Shown: positions 25,901 through 36,585 of the stretch, piece by piece | Layout of the letters: the number at the start of each line of letters is the position of its first letter | How positions within the stretch are numbered: the first letter of the stretch is position 1 | Source of the DNA: Lytechinus pictus | Taxonomy: Eukaryota; Echinodermata; Echinoidea; Temnopleuroida; Toxopneustidae | DNA: 64,000 bases | NCBI RefSeq assembly: GCF_037042905.1 | Contig: NC_087247.1 | Location: forward strand, 59,295,920-59,359,919 | Direction of reading: 5' to 3' | Made by a program: the position numbers and the translations under genes | The notes under the pieces: generated by a model | The model's input: the letters and a program-made list of their open reading frames with translations, nothing else | Databases searched by the model: none | Told to the model about the DNA's origin: nothing

Positions 25901-28900
25901 GTAACTCCTTTATATTTTGCTTCTTATAATCAAAGCAAATTATTATGATACCTCTATTAATGTTTAGGAAAAGCGAAGAAAAATTACTTGCTTTTCTACT
26001 GAAAATGTAATTGCCAACATATAATGGAATTCTCCTTTTTCTCTTATGAGCTTTACCATTTATATACATCAATTGACCTTTTTTGCAACCTTGCTCATTC
26101 TTTTGTGCCTTTTATAATCCCATTGTGCCTTTTATAATCCCATTGTGTATATAGCTTTGGAAGTTTGTGAACCAATATTAAAGCCCCTTGGCTATTATAG
26201 AAAATGATAGATCCATACCATTGACCTCATTTAATTTGAGTGGTGAGGTGGTAAGGTGTAATAATGAATTGAAATATGATAATACACTGATGCTAGTGCA
26301 TGGAATACACTAGACTTGATTATTGTCAGGTGAATGCATAGCCTACATATGAAATACCTCCACTGCCTCCACTTTCCATGCAGCTGAATATTTTTACGAC
26401 TTCCAGACATTGTAAAATACCAAACGGCTTTATTCATGTATAAGTACCCCAGGGGGGCCACTTACATTGACGAGTGGATACCATGTGCGACCAAAAAAAC
26501 ATGTAAAAAGGATGTCTTTTTCAAGATAGGGCACGTTACGTACGTAACGTGATAAGGGTATCGAAAACACAAAAATAATGAAAAAATGGTATCTATTTCG
26601 CTAGGAAAGCTACGTGTTTAGGGTCAAATTTGCGGGGATGATAAAACAAAATTAAAATGTTTTATAAAGGATGTCCTTTTTGCCACAACACTGGAAGGTG
26701 GGGCCGTACTAAACCAAATGGTGTGTTAAAACCGACGACCAACGGACCCGTGACAACAATAAAATATCGCTGTACTTGTTTAGGGGTTCATTTCAGGGAA
26801 TACTTGCCAAGAGTATCATTTTGTTTCCAATACTTGTTAAGGGTAGGGTTTCAGACGCCAATACTTGTTAAGGGGTGTATTTTCAGAATATTGAAAATAC
26901 GTGTTTAGGGTGCTTTTCGAGACCACATGGTCGCGCATGGTATCCACTTGTCAATGGAAGTGGCCCCCCCCCCTGGGATAAGTACCACAAACAAATTCTA
27001 CAACATATTTTTGACATTATGTTTTCTACAGCAGACTTCTTTCATTCTTACTACACTAGACAAAACAAACATCTCCGCACCCCATTCCTGAAATCAAACA
27101 GTGAATGCATGGTTCAAAGCATCCATCCATCCGACCTGAAGAACTCACCTTCATTAAATATGTTTAAAAATATGACAAGTCTTTTCTACAAGCTCACATT
27201 GAATAATAGCATTACATCAGGGTATCCATTTGTGTATGTAGTTGTTTTGTGCTGGGCTTGTCTGGCCTTAAGGAATGTCTCCTTTTATTATATACTTGCA
27301 TATTTTTATCCAGTCTCTCTTGCTCATCTTTTCTACTTTGGAGCTCATTTTATTCTTCACTTCTCTCCTATCTTTCACTTTACCTTTTATTTCCTTTTAC
27401 ATCTACCTCTTCTCCCAACTCTTGTCTCTTCTCTGTACTTGACCCATTTTTTTAGCCTCTTGCTCCAACCCTGTGTTCTTTTCTTTTATCTATAGCTATT
27501 TTTATTCTTATTTAGGCTACCTTGCCAGCAGGCCTCTAGGCCCTTTTGGATGTGCCTCACAAACCTTTCATTATTTTTAGAACACTTTTTTTATTTTCAC
27601 TGTAATTTCAGTGTATTATTGAACATCTACATATTCTGTGATGAGCTGCTCGACATTGTTATCTTTGAACTGTTTTAAGAGCCTTTTTAATTGGCTTGTG
27701 AAATAAAGATGAATTGAAGATGAAATGAACTACCAAAATTTGGTGTGAATCGGTCCATGGGGGCCTGAGATATGACCTCCTGAATACATATTTAGCCCCA
27801 TTGAAGTGAATGTACTATTGGCCTGGTTCTAAAAGTTGGGAACCAGGCCAATAATACATTCACTTCAATGGGGCTAAATATGTATTCAGGAGGTCATATC
27901 TCAGGCCCCCATGGACCAATTCGTACCAAATTTTGGTAGTGGAGGTATTTCATCATGCTCTACCAAAATATGGTATCAAAATACTGACTTGCATAATTTG
28001 AAAATTGATGCCGTCACACTTCGGTACTCTATATGTATGCACTGAATAAAAAGCATAGTCAGTGCATGAAATATAATATACATATGAAATCATGGTTTCA
28101 AACCATGGATTCAAACTACCTTTGTGATATTGAGGTTGTAAATCAACTTCATTGATATGTATATTTGCAGTATATTCTCCTTCATAAGTAGGGGAGGGTG
28201 GGGTAAATAAGGTCACATTTTTTATAATTCCAATTATATCTTTTTAATGTAAACCAGTAGAAACATGATACGATGTCTATTACTAGATCTAGAGTAGATA
28301 AACATGATCCATTAGAAATGTTAGAACTAATTAGCCTAATTTGCATATTAATGAGCCATACATATTTTTGTTGGATGGCCACAGTTATTTGCCCCATTGA
28401 AATGGGGCAAATGAGGCCACCCGAAGAAAAAAAAATTTAATATTGCTGTATATGAAGTAAATTTAGTTTACTAATTAATTTATTAATCATGTCCAATATT
28501 ATGGAGAAAAGAGATTCTCATATTGTGCTGTCTATTGTCGTAGTATTATTGCGTATCTACATGTTTTATTGGGAGTGGACACATTATATACAATCAAGTG
28601 TAGTGATGTATACCCTGCATTTTAAAGTTTTAACAGATGTAACCATAGAGTTTTAATTATGTATTAATCCGGGTGGCCTCATTTGCCCCATCGGACATGT
28701 TGAGTTCATAGGCCTCCAGTCAGAAAAAAAGAGGGAAAGTGGTGAAATTTACTACAGTTCTAGCATGCACAACAAAACCTTACACAAGTAAAATAAGATG
28801 AAAGTTAATACACATTTCTGTGTAGGTATAGTACTTGTCCCTCGAAAGTGGCAATGCTACTTTCAAAATTTTGTTTTTTGAGGTGCTGCTGGGTTTGTGC

Positions 28901-30155
28901 TCATCCTGGCCATGTGCACTTGGCTGGGAGACATTCTCTATGCTCAAAATCTGTGCTAAGAAACTATCTGAAATAAACAGTAACCCATTTGACTTTACCA
29001 TTCTTGAACAGTGAGCTAAAAACTAACAGCATACTATTCATCAATTAACTTGGAGAATTACTACTGTGATACATATTCTGAAGTAATTTGATTTAAATTA
29101 GTTTTTACAAATATGGGTTTTCTTTAAATTCTTAGTGTCATAATTATTGAAATGGGTTGTTTACATTTCAGAATTTAAATCTGTGGGATTATAGTCCAGT
29201 AGTTGTTCAAATGAGGGATCACAATAATGTTTTTGCTGTCTTTTGATAAGGCATTGCTCCTCATTACCATGTCCCTCATGGAGGACTTGAAGTCATTGGT
29301 CCTTATGTTTATTTGCTTTCAAGCATTCATTCATGCAGTCAGTTAGAATAACCACCAATACACCAAAAGAAAAGTTGCAGTATGTTCTGTAGCAAGCTTC
29401 TATGAATCAGTGGGTCACAGAAAGGGCATGATTCTTGATTTTGGGGGGCATTTGCAGTTTTCTACGGTTTCATAAAGTATCTTGTCAGTGATTTCAACTG
29501 ACAAATTTAATCTTGGCAAATCACATGCAAAAAGATTCTATAGCTTATAACATTTGTCAGTTAAAATCAATGAATATCTGTCTCAAATGATTCCCTGCTT
29601 ACCCTCAAGTGTTTCTTTGTTGGGCAGGTGGACGTGTGGGGGTAACCTTTTCTTTAATACAAGTTCACTTTCATTTGGAATGTAGCCAAGAAACTTGAAT
29701 GAGTCTTCAATTCTCTTGAGATGCAGATAAAGAAGAAAAAAGGGGGTTATTTTCCTGACCTATGATGTCATGAGCGTCAGTAAAGTTTGTTCCATGTACT
29801 GGTACTTGATAACAAATATTGCTTTAACCCCCTGTTGTGAAAGGAGATCACTTTTCCAAGCACTTTTCCAAGCTTTTTATTGGAATATAGACACATGAAA
29901 GTTGGCACATAGGCATAGATGATAGATGTATATTTTCTTGGTCACTCTACAAATGCATATTTGCACTACATGTTTTTTCTTGCTTTGTATCCAATGATAT
30001 TTCTACCTCTCAATTATATATTTCAGATTCAACCAGAGTCTACATTATCAGCCAGTGTACGTTATAGAAGCCACCCACTCAAAGTGAATGAGGATAAACC
30101 TAGGAACATTCCTGTAGAGAGTTGGTCATCTGAAAATCCTCTTAGAGCTGTATGA
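4968..30155 (+). CDS. Coiled-coil protein of unknown identity, C-terminal 381 residues in nine exons
   Basis: Exons: 4968-5123, 5854-5936, 14529-14755, 15176-15374, 15924-15993, 16408-16521, 17855-17923, 18534-18632, 30027-30155. Every junction is AG/GT and the phases (0,2,1,2,0,0,0,0) join without a stop, giving 1,146 nt ending in TGA at 30,153. Residue numbers here count from the first visible exon. Residues 80-221 are charged, heptad-like coiled coil rich in Glu and Lys. Residues 222-245 are a Ser/Thr/Pro/basic linker (VKRSKSTPIDPYHIDPQY). A second coiled coil runs 246-306, and a polar tail ends PVESWSSENPLRAV. No catalytic motif, signal peptide or membrane segment is visible. The start is not in the visible exons: exon one opens in phase 0 after a normal acceptor. 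A centrosomal, ciliary or cytoskeletal role would fit but is only a guess. Human HAL lies near CCDC38; I cannot tell whether this is its counterpart. Confidence 0.8.
5324..5486. mobile_element. Short palindromic MITE with about 30-bp inverted termini
   Basis: GGGTGTTTCATGAAAGTTGT at the left is mirrored by ACAACTTTGATGAAACACCC at the right, and the inverted match continues into GTCAGCACTGAC. A CCTGG pentamer lies just outside each end (5,318-5,322 and 5,488-5,492) and may be a target duplication. It lies in intron 1 of the coiled-coil gene. A diverged relative seems to be at about 62,650-62,765. Confidence 0.75.
6288..6763. mobile_element. Candidate non-autonomous DNA element with GTACGTCCACAT termini
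   Basis: GTACGTCCACAT (6,288-6,299) and ATGTGGACGTAC (6,752-6,763) are exact 12-bp inverted repeats. The 476-base interval is much more GC- and CpG-rich than its surroundings and contains two TGACGTCA palindromes near 6,318 and 6,436. No ORF of note. Only one copy is in the window, so the boundaries are unconfirmed. Confidence 0.5.
8040..9060. repeat. GATA/GACA microsatellite array
   Basis: Long runs of AGAT/AGAC tetranucleotides, densest at 8,553-9,050 and sparser at 8,040-8,220 where the SINE interrupts. Reading the array in any frame gives only YLSIYLS-type repeats, so the long open frames here are artefacts. Confidence 0.95.
8222..8535 (-). repeat. tRNA-derived SINE
   Basis: On the minus strand the head (about 8,530 down to 8,461) has a Pol III A-box-like GTGGCCCAGTGG and a B-box-like GGGTTGAAATCCC at tRNA-like spacing. 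The body ends in GTGCTATACAAGAACTGTAT followed by a TTATTATTATTA tail. The same 3' tail occurs on the + strand at about 18,850-18,900. This is classic tRNA-derived SINE structure, and such SINEs are known in sea urchins. Confidence 0.8.
9157..9255 (-). repeat. tRNA-like sequence (tRNA pseudogene or SINE head)
   Basis: On the minus strand an A-box-like TAGCTCAATCGG (9,237-9,248) and a perfect B box GGTTCGAGTCC (9,185-9,195) are 41 bases apart, followed by a poly-T run (9,160-9,171) that would end Pol III transcription. The acceptor-stem halves do not pair, so it is not a functional tRNA; I treat it as a pseudogene or SINE promoter. Confidence 0.6.
10496..11217. mobile_element. Candidate DNA element with TGGGCGATTCCA termini
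   Basis: TGGGCGATTCCA near 10,496-10,508 and TGGAATCGCCCA at 11,206-11,217 are exact 12-bp inverted repeats about 720 bases apart. The interior repeats GTGTAATGYGACTKAC-like words near both ends. No ORF. It abuts the TTAGGTGG block. Confidence 0.5.
13246..13397. mobile_element. Small G-rich MITE
   Basis: CAGGGGCAGCGGAA at the left and TTCCGCGGCCCCTG at the right are inverted with one mismatch, and the subterminal G-run and C-run also pair. 152 bases, no coding. Confidence 0.6.
14320..14510 (+). repeat. SINE ending about 20 bases before a splice acceptor
   Basis: Contains a B-box-like GGTTCAATCTC (14,344-14,354) and a 3' end with CCCTGGATAAAGAAGACATT followed by a degraded TTATTA tail, as in tRNA-derived SINEs. 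It stops just before the pyrimidine tract of exon 3 of the coiled-coil gene. The A box is not clear, so the 5' boundary is approximate. Confidence 0.5.
22500..24250 (+). repeat. Tandem array, about 180-bp period
   Basis: The word AAGTTACAAGGACAGTCAGT or close variants starts at about 22,546, 22,729, 23,497, 23,675, 23,864, 24,045 and 24,210. The spacings are 165-190 bases, apart from one that is enlarged by the 0.6-kb MITE. Units also share CCAAGATGGCTTCCAAAAT. About seven units. The open frames across it are repeat artefacts. Confidence 0.8.
22828..23424. mobile_element. Palindromic 0.6-kb MITE, copy A
   Basis: Ends AAGGTCAAGTCCACCCC and, inverted, AAGGACAAGTCCATCCC. Most of the element is a fold-back: the left-arm segment with CAAATGAGAGAGTC is mirrored by a right-arm segment with CCCCTCATTTGCAT. 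It closely matches copy B at 51,735-52,333. It sits inside a unit of the tandem array, so it inserted after the array formed. Confidence 0.8.
25190..25365 (-). mobile_element. DR1-type element, truncated minus-strand copy
   Basis: On the minus strand the head reads TCTTGCCTGCATAGCAG followed by AAGCAAGAC (25,365 down to 25,340), then CCTTTCCGACGGCGTC and a GAAATGTCATAACTT segment as in the other copies. It lacks the distal end. Its hairpin differs from the others by paired changes. Confidence 0.7.
26448..26977. mobile_element. hAT-like MITE, copy 1 (8-bp TSD ATAAGTAC)
   Basis: Ends CCCAGGGGGGCCACTT and AAGTGGCCCCCCCCCTGGG, flanked by perfect direct repeats ATAAGTAC at 26,440-26,447 and 26,978-26,985. 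The interior has repeated TACTTGTTAAGGG and ACGTGTTTAGGGT words and ACGTACGT palindromes. No transposase. An 8-bp target duplication is the hAT-superfamily signature. Other copies: 35,724 (inverted) and 48,419. Confidence 0.9.
27000..27725 (+). repeat. LINE C-terminal/3' UTR fragment
   Basis: The translation at about 27,030-27,200 reads YYTRQNKHLRTPFLKSN and then SIHPSDLKNSPSLNMFK, resembling the TR... P...WN.LP... S...FK tail of LINE ORF2 proteins. A T/C-rich 3' UTR follows, ending with AATAAAGATGAATTGAAGATG. No intact frame; the 206-residue open frame across 26,875-27,495 is a composite of the hAT-like MITE and this tail. Confidence 0.5.
27730..27939. repeat. Near-perfect hairpin, 100-bp arms and 10-base loop
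   Basis: The left arm 27,730-27,829 and right arm 27,840-27,939 are reverse complements with four differences in 100. The loop is TAAAAGTTGG. It lies in intron 8 of the coiled-coil gene, so a transcript would contain a long RNA duplex. It could be a small fold-back element; no target duplication was found. Confidence 0.95.
28404..28689. repeat. Perfect 20-bp inverted repeat, 246-base spacer
   Basis: GGGGCAAATGAGGCCACCCG (28,404-28,423) is exactly mirrored at 28,670-28,689. A related degenerate word, GGGGTAAATAAGGTCACA, lies near 28,200 and an inverted version near 28,377-28,396, so this looks like the end structure of a repeat spanning roughly 28,190-28,690. Confidence 0.7.
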
Positions 30156-30427
30156 GAAATGAAGTTGATTCCTGAGGTTCTCATTATCAGAAGTATATGA
30201 TTCCATGGAGCTATTACAGCTCTATGATGATTCAGAGCCTTTAGCCCACTTTGTGTAATGAAATTTAATCTAGTTATAATATAAAGTCACTCATGCCACA
30301 AAAATGAGTAAAGAACTGATTTATCAGACATGATGTGAGATTTTGCCTGAACTGAAACTTTGTTGAAAATGCAATGCCCAACCTTTACTCTCTTGTTTTT
30401 ATTTGGTTTTTTTTGGGGGGGAGGAAG

Positions 30428-30716
30428 ATTCAATTCTGAACTCGAATTTAAATTAAACCCCGGTTTAAAGTTGTGGTTTAACTATGGAGGGCCAATTGGG
30501 GCACGAATCCCTCAGAGTGCACATCCAATTTATTAACTCATATGACACCCTAATTGTCTGGGAATGATAACTGAAGTATTTTTCTTCATTATGAAAGCAA
30601 AAGGAAACTAAATAATAAACATAAAAAATATACAATATAAACAAAATTTTTGAACTTTTGGCTCCCCATGAGTTTAGCACAGAGTTAGACCATGGTCTGA
30701 CTTCAGAATACAGGCC
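30428..30716. mobile_element. MITE with GGCC..TATTCTGAA termini, copy 2 (inverted)
   Basis: Carries TTCTGAACTCGAATTTAAAT at the left and CTTCAGAATACAGGCC at the right, matching the 3,742-4,040 element in reverse orientation. Shared internal words include CCAATTGG, AAACCCCGGTTTAAAG and ACACTTCA-like segments. It lies in the presumed 3' UTR or flank of the coiled-coil gene. Confidence 0.7.
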
Positions 30717-31336
30717 AATATGTTTTTTGCATTTCATATCCTATTATAAATACATACATTGAATTTGATTTGATTTCAAAAATTGTAATGGGTTTTCATC
30801 CAGTGGCTTTTTATAAGCAGGTCTGTACATACATAATAATCATGTGATAATTATTACAATTTTTTTTATTATGATTATTAAATTAGAATTTTGTGTGCAT
30901 TCATTTCTCATACATATGAATTAAAACTGACATTTTTTTTTGCTGCAGTGAATCTCTTGTGTGAACCTAAATACATGTAGCTGTGTCATATTTCATTCAG
31001 GTTGTTTGACTTACATTCCATTGGATAGTGAATATGAATACTAAAATAGATCCACTCCATGAGGAGACAATGATGGGGGCAAAGGGATATTCTTAAAGTA
31101 AAATTTATCAGCACTGTATGATTTTACTATCCTTACTATAATTTGGCTAATCTTGTGTGTCCTTCCGTTTGTTTGAAATCGCTTTTCTTTGTGGTTTTCC
31201 ACTCAATCGAACTTGGATTTTTTCTAAACATGGTTAAATTGTTTGCAGATTGTCATGAGGGGGGTTGTTTGTGGTATTTTAGTCGCATTATTTTTATTTC
31301 TTTTTTACAATTCGTAACTTCCTTTTCGCAGCCCTG

Positions 31337-31353
31337 AGTATAGTATATATATA

Positions 31354-31412
<59 letters not shown>

Positions 31413-31421
31413 TATATATAT
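31337..31421. repeat. (TA)n microsatellite
   Basis: Almost pure alternating TA for about 85 bases with minor interruptions. The open frame through it is an artefact. Confidence 0.95.
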
Positions 31422-32121
31422 AAGAGATAGTATAATGGTTGCTGTTGATTGCAAGGCTGAATTTATATTTTGAGCCAAGAAGGCATATACTGTGTATATA
31501 CTTTATAAGATGATGTGCCATGTTTGGCATAAGCTACTGATGCACTTCTTCCTTTCAATCAAAAGGTGCCACCACTTGAAGTGATACCACTTGAATTTTG
31601 TATGATACATTTATATTTGCTGTATAAAATATAATGCCTACAAGTATTATGTTGAATTGTTTTTATGTACATATTTTTTACGTGCTAAATAAATTAGTAT
31701 TTTTTATATGAAATGATTTGTTTTATATAGTACAGTTATATACATCACCTTTGATATGAGTGAAACAAAATTTCTCATACACACACATTCATTACATTAT
31801 TTGTATTTGATGCTACCTTGTAGATAATTAGAAAGCATTTTTTTTTTTTTCTTTAAAAAATGTTTGTGTTCATTTATCTATGTTTTGTATTTCAATGTCT
31901 CTGCCACGACACAGAAGATTATATTCTTAGTTTACATCCTTCTGACATTTTTGTTGTTTTAGTGGTCAGATGATATCTTAGGCCCATTTTACAAAGAGTT
32001 GCTATTGATTGAACTAAATTTTCAGATCGACCTCGTCTGTATATTTAGATAGTCGTTGAGATTAGTCACAAACGTTCGATTTAATTGATCACAAATACCT
32101 GTTACACAGACTAGAGATATA

Positions 32122-33879
32122 CAGTGCGTCCCAAAAAAAACTATACACTTTTGAAATGGCTGCCAAATAAAAAATATATCACTTTGGGGGAAAACACTTA
32201 CATACATTGAAGCCTATAAAGTCAACTTTAAAATGACACCAAAAAGTTGGAAAACTTTTCATGCTTGAGCGAGCACTGCCCACTAAAACAAAGGGTATGA
32301 AAATTAGGGTGGGCAGGAATTAGCCTTCCAATTTCTTTCAGTTTTTGAGATGCGAGTCCCTTGGAACTTGCAAAGTTGAGGATGTTTTGATAAATCAATG
32401 ATCAAGCATTATCAATTTAGGTTTTTAGAGCAAATTTTAAGAATTATTAAATTGAAATTTAATGTATGAGTGAACATTAAATACAATTTTTCACTTTTTA
32501 AGTGGATCTCAGCAATGTGTTCATGGAAGTCAGAATAGGGATAGGACTTAGGTGGGGGAAGTAGGTTGACGGGATATGGGTCAACAGAACACTTAACCCC
32601 CCCCCCCCTCTCTCTCTCTCTACCCCTTTCACCCCTCCTGAGAGACTAGCCTTTGCTAGGGTGAGCAGGAATTAGCCTTAATTCCATTTTTTTTTTAGGT
32701 GAGTCCTTTGGAACTTGCAAAGTTAAGGGTGTTATGCTAAATTACTGATAAATGGAGATCCGTTTCGGTTTCTTAAGCAAATTCACGAGTTACTAAATTG
32801 AAATGTAATGCATGAGTAAACAGGAATTGTAATTTTAGTGTAGCATTTTTCGTTTATTATGTGGATCTTATCAAGTGTGCTTGTGAGAGTCAGAGTAATG
32901 TGATGGTACCTGTTACATGCAAGGGGATGAGATAGGGTAAGACTGGGTTAAAGGGGCATTCTTCTTTGTGTTCTCTTACAAATTACATGTCATGTACTCA
33001 CCCCGCCCTCCACCCCTTTCTTTCTCTTGGTTGGTATTTAAAACTTAAAATGCCAAGTGACTGATGGTTGATGGGTCTTTCTTTTCCATTGAATGATTTA
33101 TTAAGAACTTGACTAATTATGATAATTTATGAAATCATTTATTGAAAAAGCTGAATGTTTGATTGATAATTTATTGAAAAAGGTGAATATTTGATTGATG
33201 ACATTGATTGAGTTTATTTACTAACAGATTGTTGATTGAATGATTGATAGATAAAAGTTGATGATCTAATTTTCAGAATTTATTATCAAATTGACAGTCC
33301 GCTTTGCACTTAATGCGTACATGTAATAGCAATCAGTCTCAATCTCAACAGGAGGGGGAGGGACGGACCTGTAGGAGGGAGGCTAAACGTTCTGTTGACC
33401 CTTTTCCCATCAGCTTACTTCACACACTGAAGTCATTTCTTACCCCTATTCTCCTGACTCCAATGAACACACTGCTGAGACCCACATTGTAAGTTAAAAT
33501 GCTTCACTAAAGATTGAAATTCATGCTCACTCATGCATGGAATTTCAATTTGATAATTCATGAAATTTGCTCTAACAATTTAAATTGATAATGAATGACC
33601 ATCAATTCATCAGAACACCCTCAAGTTTGCAAGTTCCAAGGGACTCGCCTCTCAAAAACTGAAAGAAACCGAAAGGCTAATTCCTGCCCACCCTAATTTT
33701 CATACCCTTTGTTTAAGCGGGTAGTGCTCACTCAAGCATGAATAGTTTTCCAACATTTTGGTGTCATTTAAAAGATGACTTTATCTGCTTTCCATATGTA
33801 TAAGTCTTACCCCCCAAAGTGATATACTTTTTATTTGGCAGCCATTTCAAAAGTGTATAGTTTTTTTTGGGACGCACTG
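32122..33879. mobile_element. Mariner/Tc1-like fold-back element, 1.76 kb
   Basis: The ends CAGTGCGTCCCAAAAAAAAC and GTTTTTTTTGGGACGCACTG are inverted repeats flanked on both sides by TA (32,120-32,121 and 33,880-33,881), the target of Tc1/mariner elements. The arms remain inverted for about 350-400 bases: for example GGTGGGCAGGAATTAGCC on the left is mirrored by GGCTAATTCCTGCCCACC on the right. A third partial copy of the arm lies near 32,660-32,840. No transposase ORF; non-autonomous. Confidence 0.85.
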
Positions 33880-35723
33880 TATTCACCTTTTGGATTGATA
33901 AAGAGAATCAACTGTGAGGTAGGTTATGACCATGATGTTATGTCAATTGGATGCACCCACTATTGTGCATAAATAATATGGCCAGTGAAATGGCAATGTG
34001 TTCTGTTCTGGATCTGTATGCTTTTCATACTGCATTTCCTTAACCCCCATACTATCTTTTTTTTGTTTCACACTGACTTTCTTAACCCCATACTATTTGC
34101 TTAGCCGGGGTTAATACCTAAACCCCAGACTAACCCTTCTTTCTTGCAGGGCCAGATCGTCCTATACTATACCATGCTAGCTCATTTTGCTAAAACGAAG
34201 TGTGAAACTGAAGTGGGCTAAACTTAACCCCGGGAAATTGGTAGGGCTAAGCCCCCCCCCCCTCCCTTAGCCCCACCAATTTAAAACATATTAATGACAT
34301 CAGTTTTGGCAAGGAAAATATTTCAATATCACTTTGTTAGATGATGCCTAAGTAGTTAACCTAGTAGGCTTTGTGGATGACTGACAACACACTGAGGGAT
34401 GTAACCTCTGTGATTACAATTTATGAAAAAATAATCATTCAAAACAGTTGTAAAAATTTGTTGCCGTTTTGAAATAATCATGCCAGCTACAATGATTATT
34501 ATTATATGTCTGCAACATGAAATAATCTATAGAGTATTACTTGTAACCGTCCTTATTCCCTTTTGAATAACTTGTATGTTCATTAGATGTTGTGCTTTGT
34601 GATGAAATGTTCTGTAAAACCCCTTTTACAGGTGCTCTTATGTTTGACCTCCAATTATTTCTTTTCATATTTCTTTTTTTTTTCAGAATAAATAAGAGTA
34701 ATCTTTTGTAAATATTGTTTTTCTCTGTTTAATTATCTTGTAATGAGTAACTGTTTGCAATGAAGTTGATTTGTTGGATATACTCAAATTGTGAAGATAA
34801 TACGAGGTCGGCAAAAATGTGGGGCTCCCGGCAAAAAGCCTGGAAAACATTGCCTTGTATAAAACACTGCTCTGTTAAAAAAAAAAATAGATAAATAAAT
34901 AAGCGCGAGCTTATATTTTTAATATTAAAGATCTATAAGACTGAACATTCTAAGTATTCTTAGTAATCATTAACATGATGCATAATAATATAATACTAAT
35001 TAATGCGAAGCGCGAGCTGAAAATTAATGATATTTAGACCTGCAGTTGGGATATTTTAGGGAGAATTAAACCATCGATGCATAACGAACTAAGCAATTAA
35101 TGCAAGCAGGAGGGGTGAGCTAAATTGTTTAATTTATACTTAACTGAAAAGGACCATTTGTATATAGGAATTCATGCAAAGGATTCGTATCTCATCGGTG
35201 TAGTGTGAGCACGAAGTGTGCATGAGCTGATCTTTTTAATATACATCCTCATTTGCCTTTTCTCTTAATTTTTTCTTTCTTTACGTACCCCCCCCCCCTG
35301 AAAAGTGAAAGTGGCGCCCGGGGCACGTGCCCCATTGCTCCCGCTAGATACGCCACTGTAGACCTTCAGTACTATAGAAGAAGATAAAATTAATTCAGTC
35401 TCTGTAGTTAGGGGACTATAACCCTGACCCTAAAATGCTCAAGAACGGAAATCAGATTTTGGCGGCCGATCAGAGAAAATTATGAGTTAAATTATTCCGT
35501 CCCGTCCTCCGCCCTCCTCATGCCTCATACGATGAAAGCTTAATCTGCATGCCCCTGCCTGGGTATATACTTAAGACAATGTGACTGAGAATGAGGAACA
35601 CTTCAATGAATCATGGTTGTCGGTAATCGCCGATATTTATCGGTTATTAATTAAGGCCCCACCCCCCCTTGAAAAAGGTGTAACTCACGCCCTTGCATAT
35701 ATCAGCAAGGATCTAGCTAATTA

Positions 35724-36291
35724 CCCGGGGGGCACTTCCATTGACGAGTGGATACCATGCGCGACCATGGGGTCTCGAAAAGCACCCTAAACACGTATTT
35801 TCCATATTCTGAAATGCACCCCTTAACAAGTATTGGCGTGTGAAACCATACCCTTAACAAGTATTGGAAACAAAACGATACTCTTGGCAAGTATTCCCTA
35901 AATTGACCCCCTAAACAAGTACAACGATATTTTTATTGTTATGTCACGGTCGTCGGTTTTACCTTTACCTACATCATTGGGTTTAGTACAGCCCCACCTC
36001 ACACATCTCGCACAAATCGTATACTCTAAACACGTATACAGTGTTGATTCTTGGGGCAAAAAGTACATCCTTTAAAACATTTTAGTCTTAATTTATTACA
36101 CCCTCTCAAATTTGACCCTAAACACGTAGCTTTCCTAGCGAAAATAGATACCCTTTTTTTCATTATTTTAGTGTTAATTTTGACACCCTTATTACGTTAC
36201 GTACCAGTCTTGAAAAGGACATCCTTTTTACGTGTTTTTTGGTCGCGCATGGAATCCACTCGTCAATGTAAGTGGCCCCCCGCCCCCCGGG
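35724..36291. mobile_element. hAT-like MITE, copy 2, inverted (8-bp TSD GCTAATTA)
   Basis: Same family as 26,448-26,977 but in the other orientation. Ends CCCGGGGGGCACTT and AGTGGCCCCCC...CCCGGG. Perfect direct repeats GCTAATTA at 35,716-35,723 and 36,292-36,299. Confidence 0.9.
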
Positions 36292-36585
36292 GCTAATTAT
36301 TAGGCAATTCCCCCGCAATTCCCTGATCAAGGAATAGTGGTGTATGCCATAACTGGCAGCCATCATTTTGCTAAAAAATTGAAGTGTCATTATTTCGATG
36401 ATGCTCGTTTATTTCAAATTTTTCGTCTGAACCGATTTTGTGTGTGTAAATGTCGTAATTTGGGTTACGCGCGACTATTGTCCCTCCCGGGGTGTCCCTT
36501 CATTTACAATCCAATTTATGCCAAAGATATCACGGGAGATATCATCAAAATACTAATATGATCGACAATTAATTATGGCTTATGG

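Larger units (their letters stand above)
18633..30026 (+). other. Intron 8 of the coiled-coil gene (11.4 kb)
   Basis: Bounded by GTCAGT and TTTCAG. It holds a SINE tail (18,850-18,900), the nested DR1 element (21,084-25,883), a hAT-like MITE (26,448-26,977), a LINE tail (27,000-27,720), a 100-bp-arm hairpin (27,730-27,939) and an inverted repeat (28,404-28,689). Stretches at 18,900-20,980 and 28,700-30,020 show nothing I recognise. The phase is 0 on both sides, so an unseen phase-0 exon inside cannot be excluded. Confidence 0.6.

Noticed and set aside
26875-27495. Longest + strand open frame (206 codons) as a gene
   Set aside because: Its start lies in the hAT-like MITE and its end in a LINE 3' UTR; the composition is T-rich and no domain spans both.
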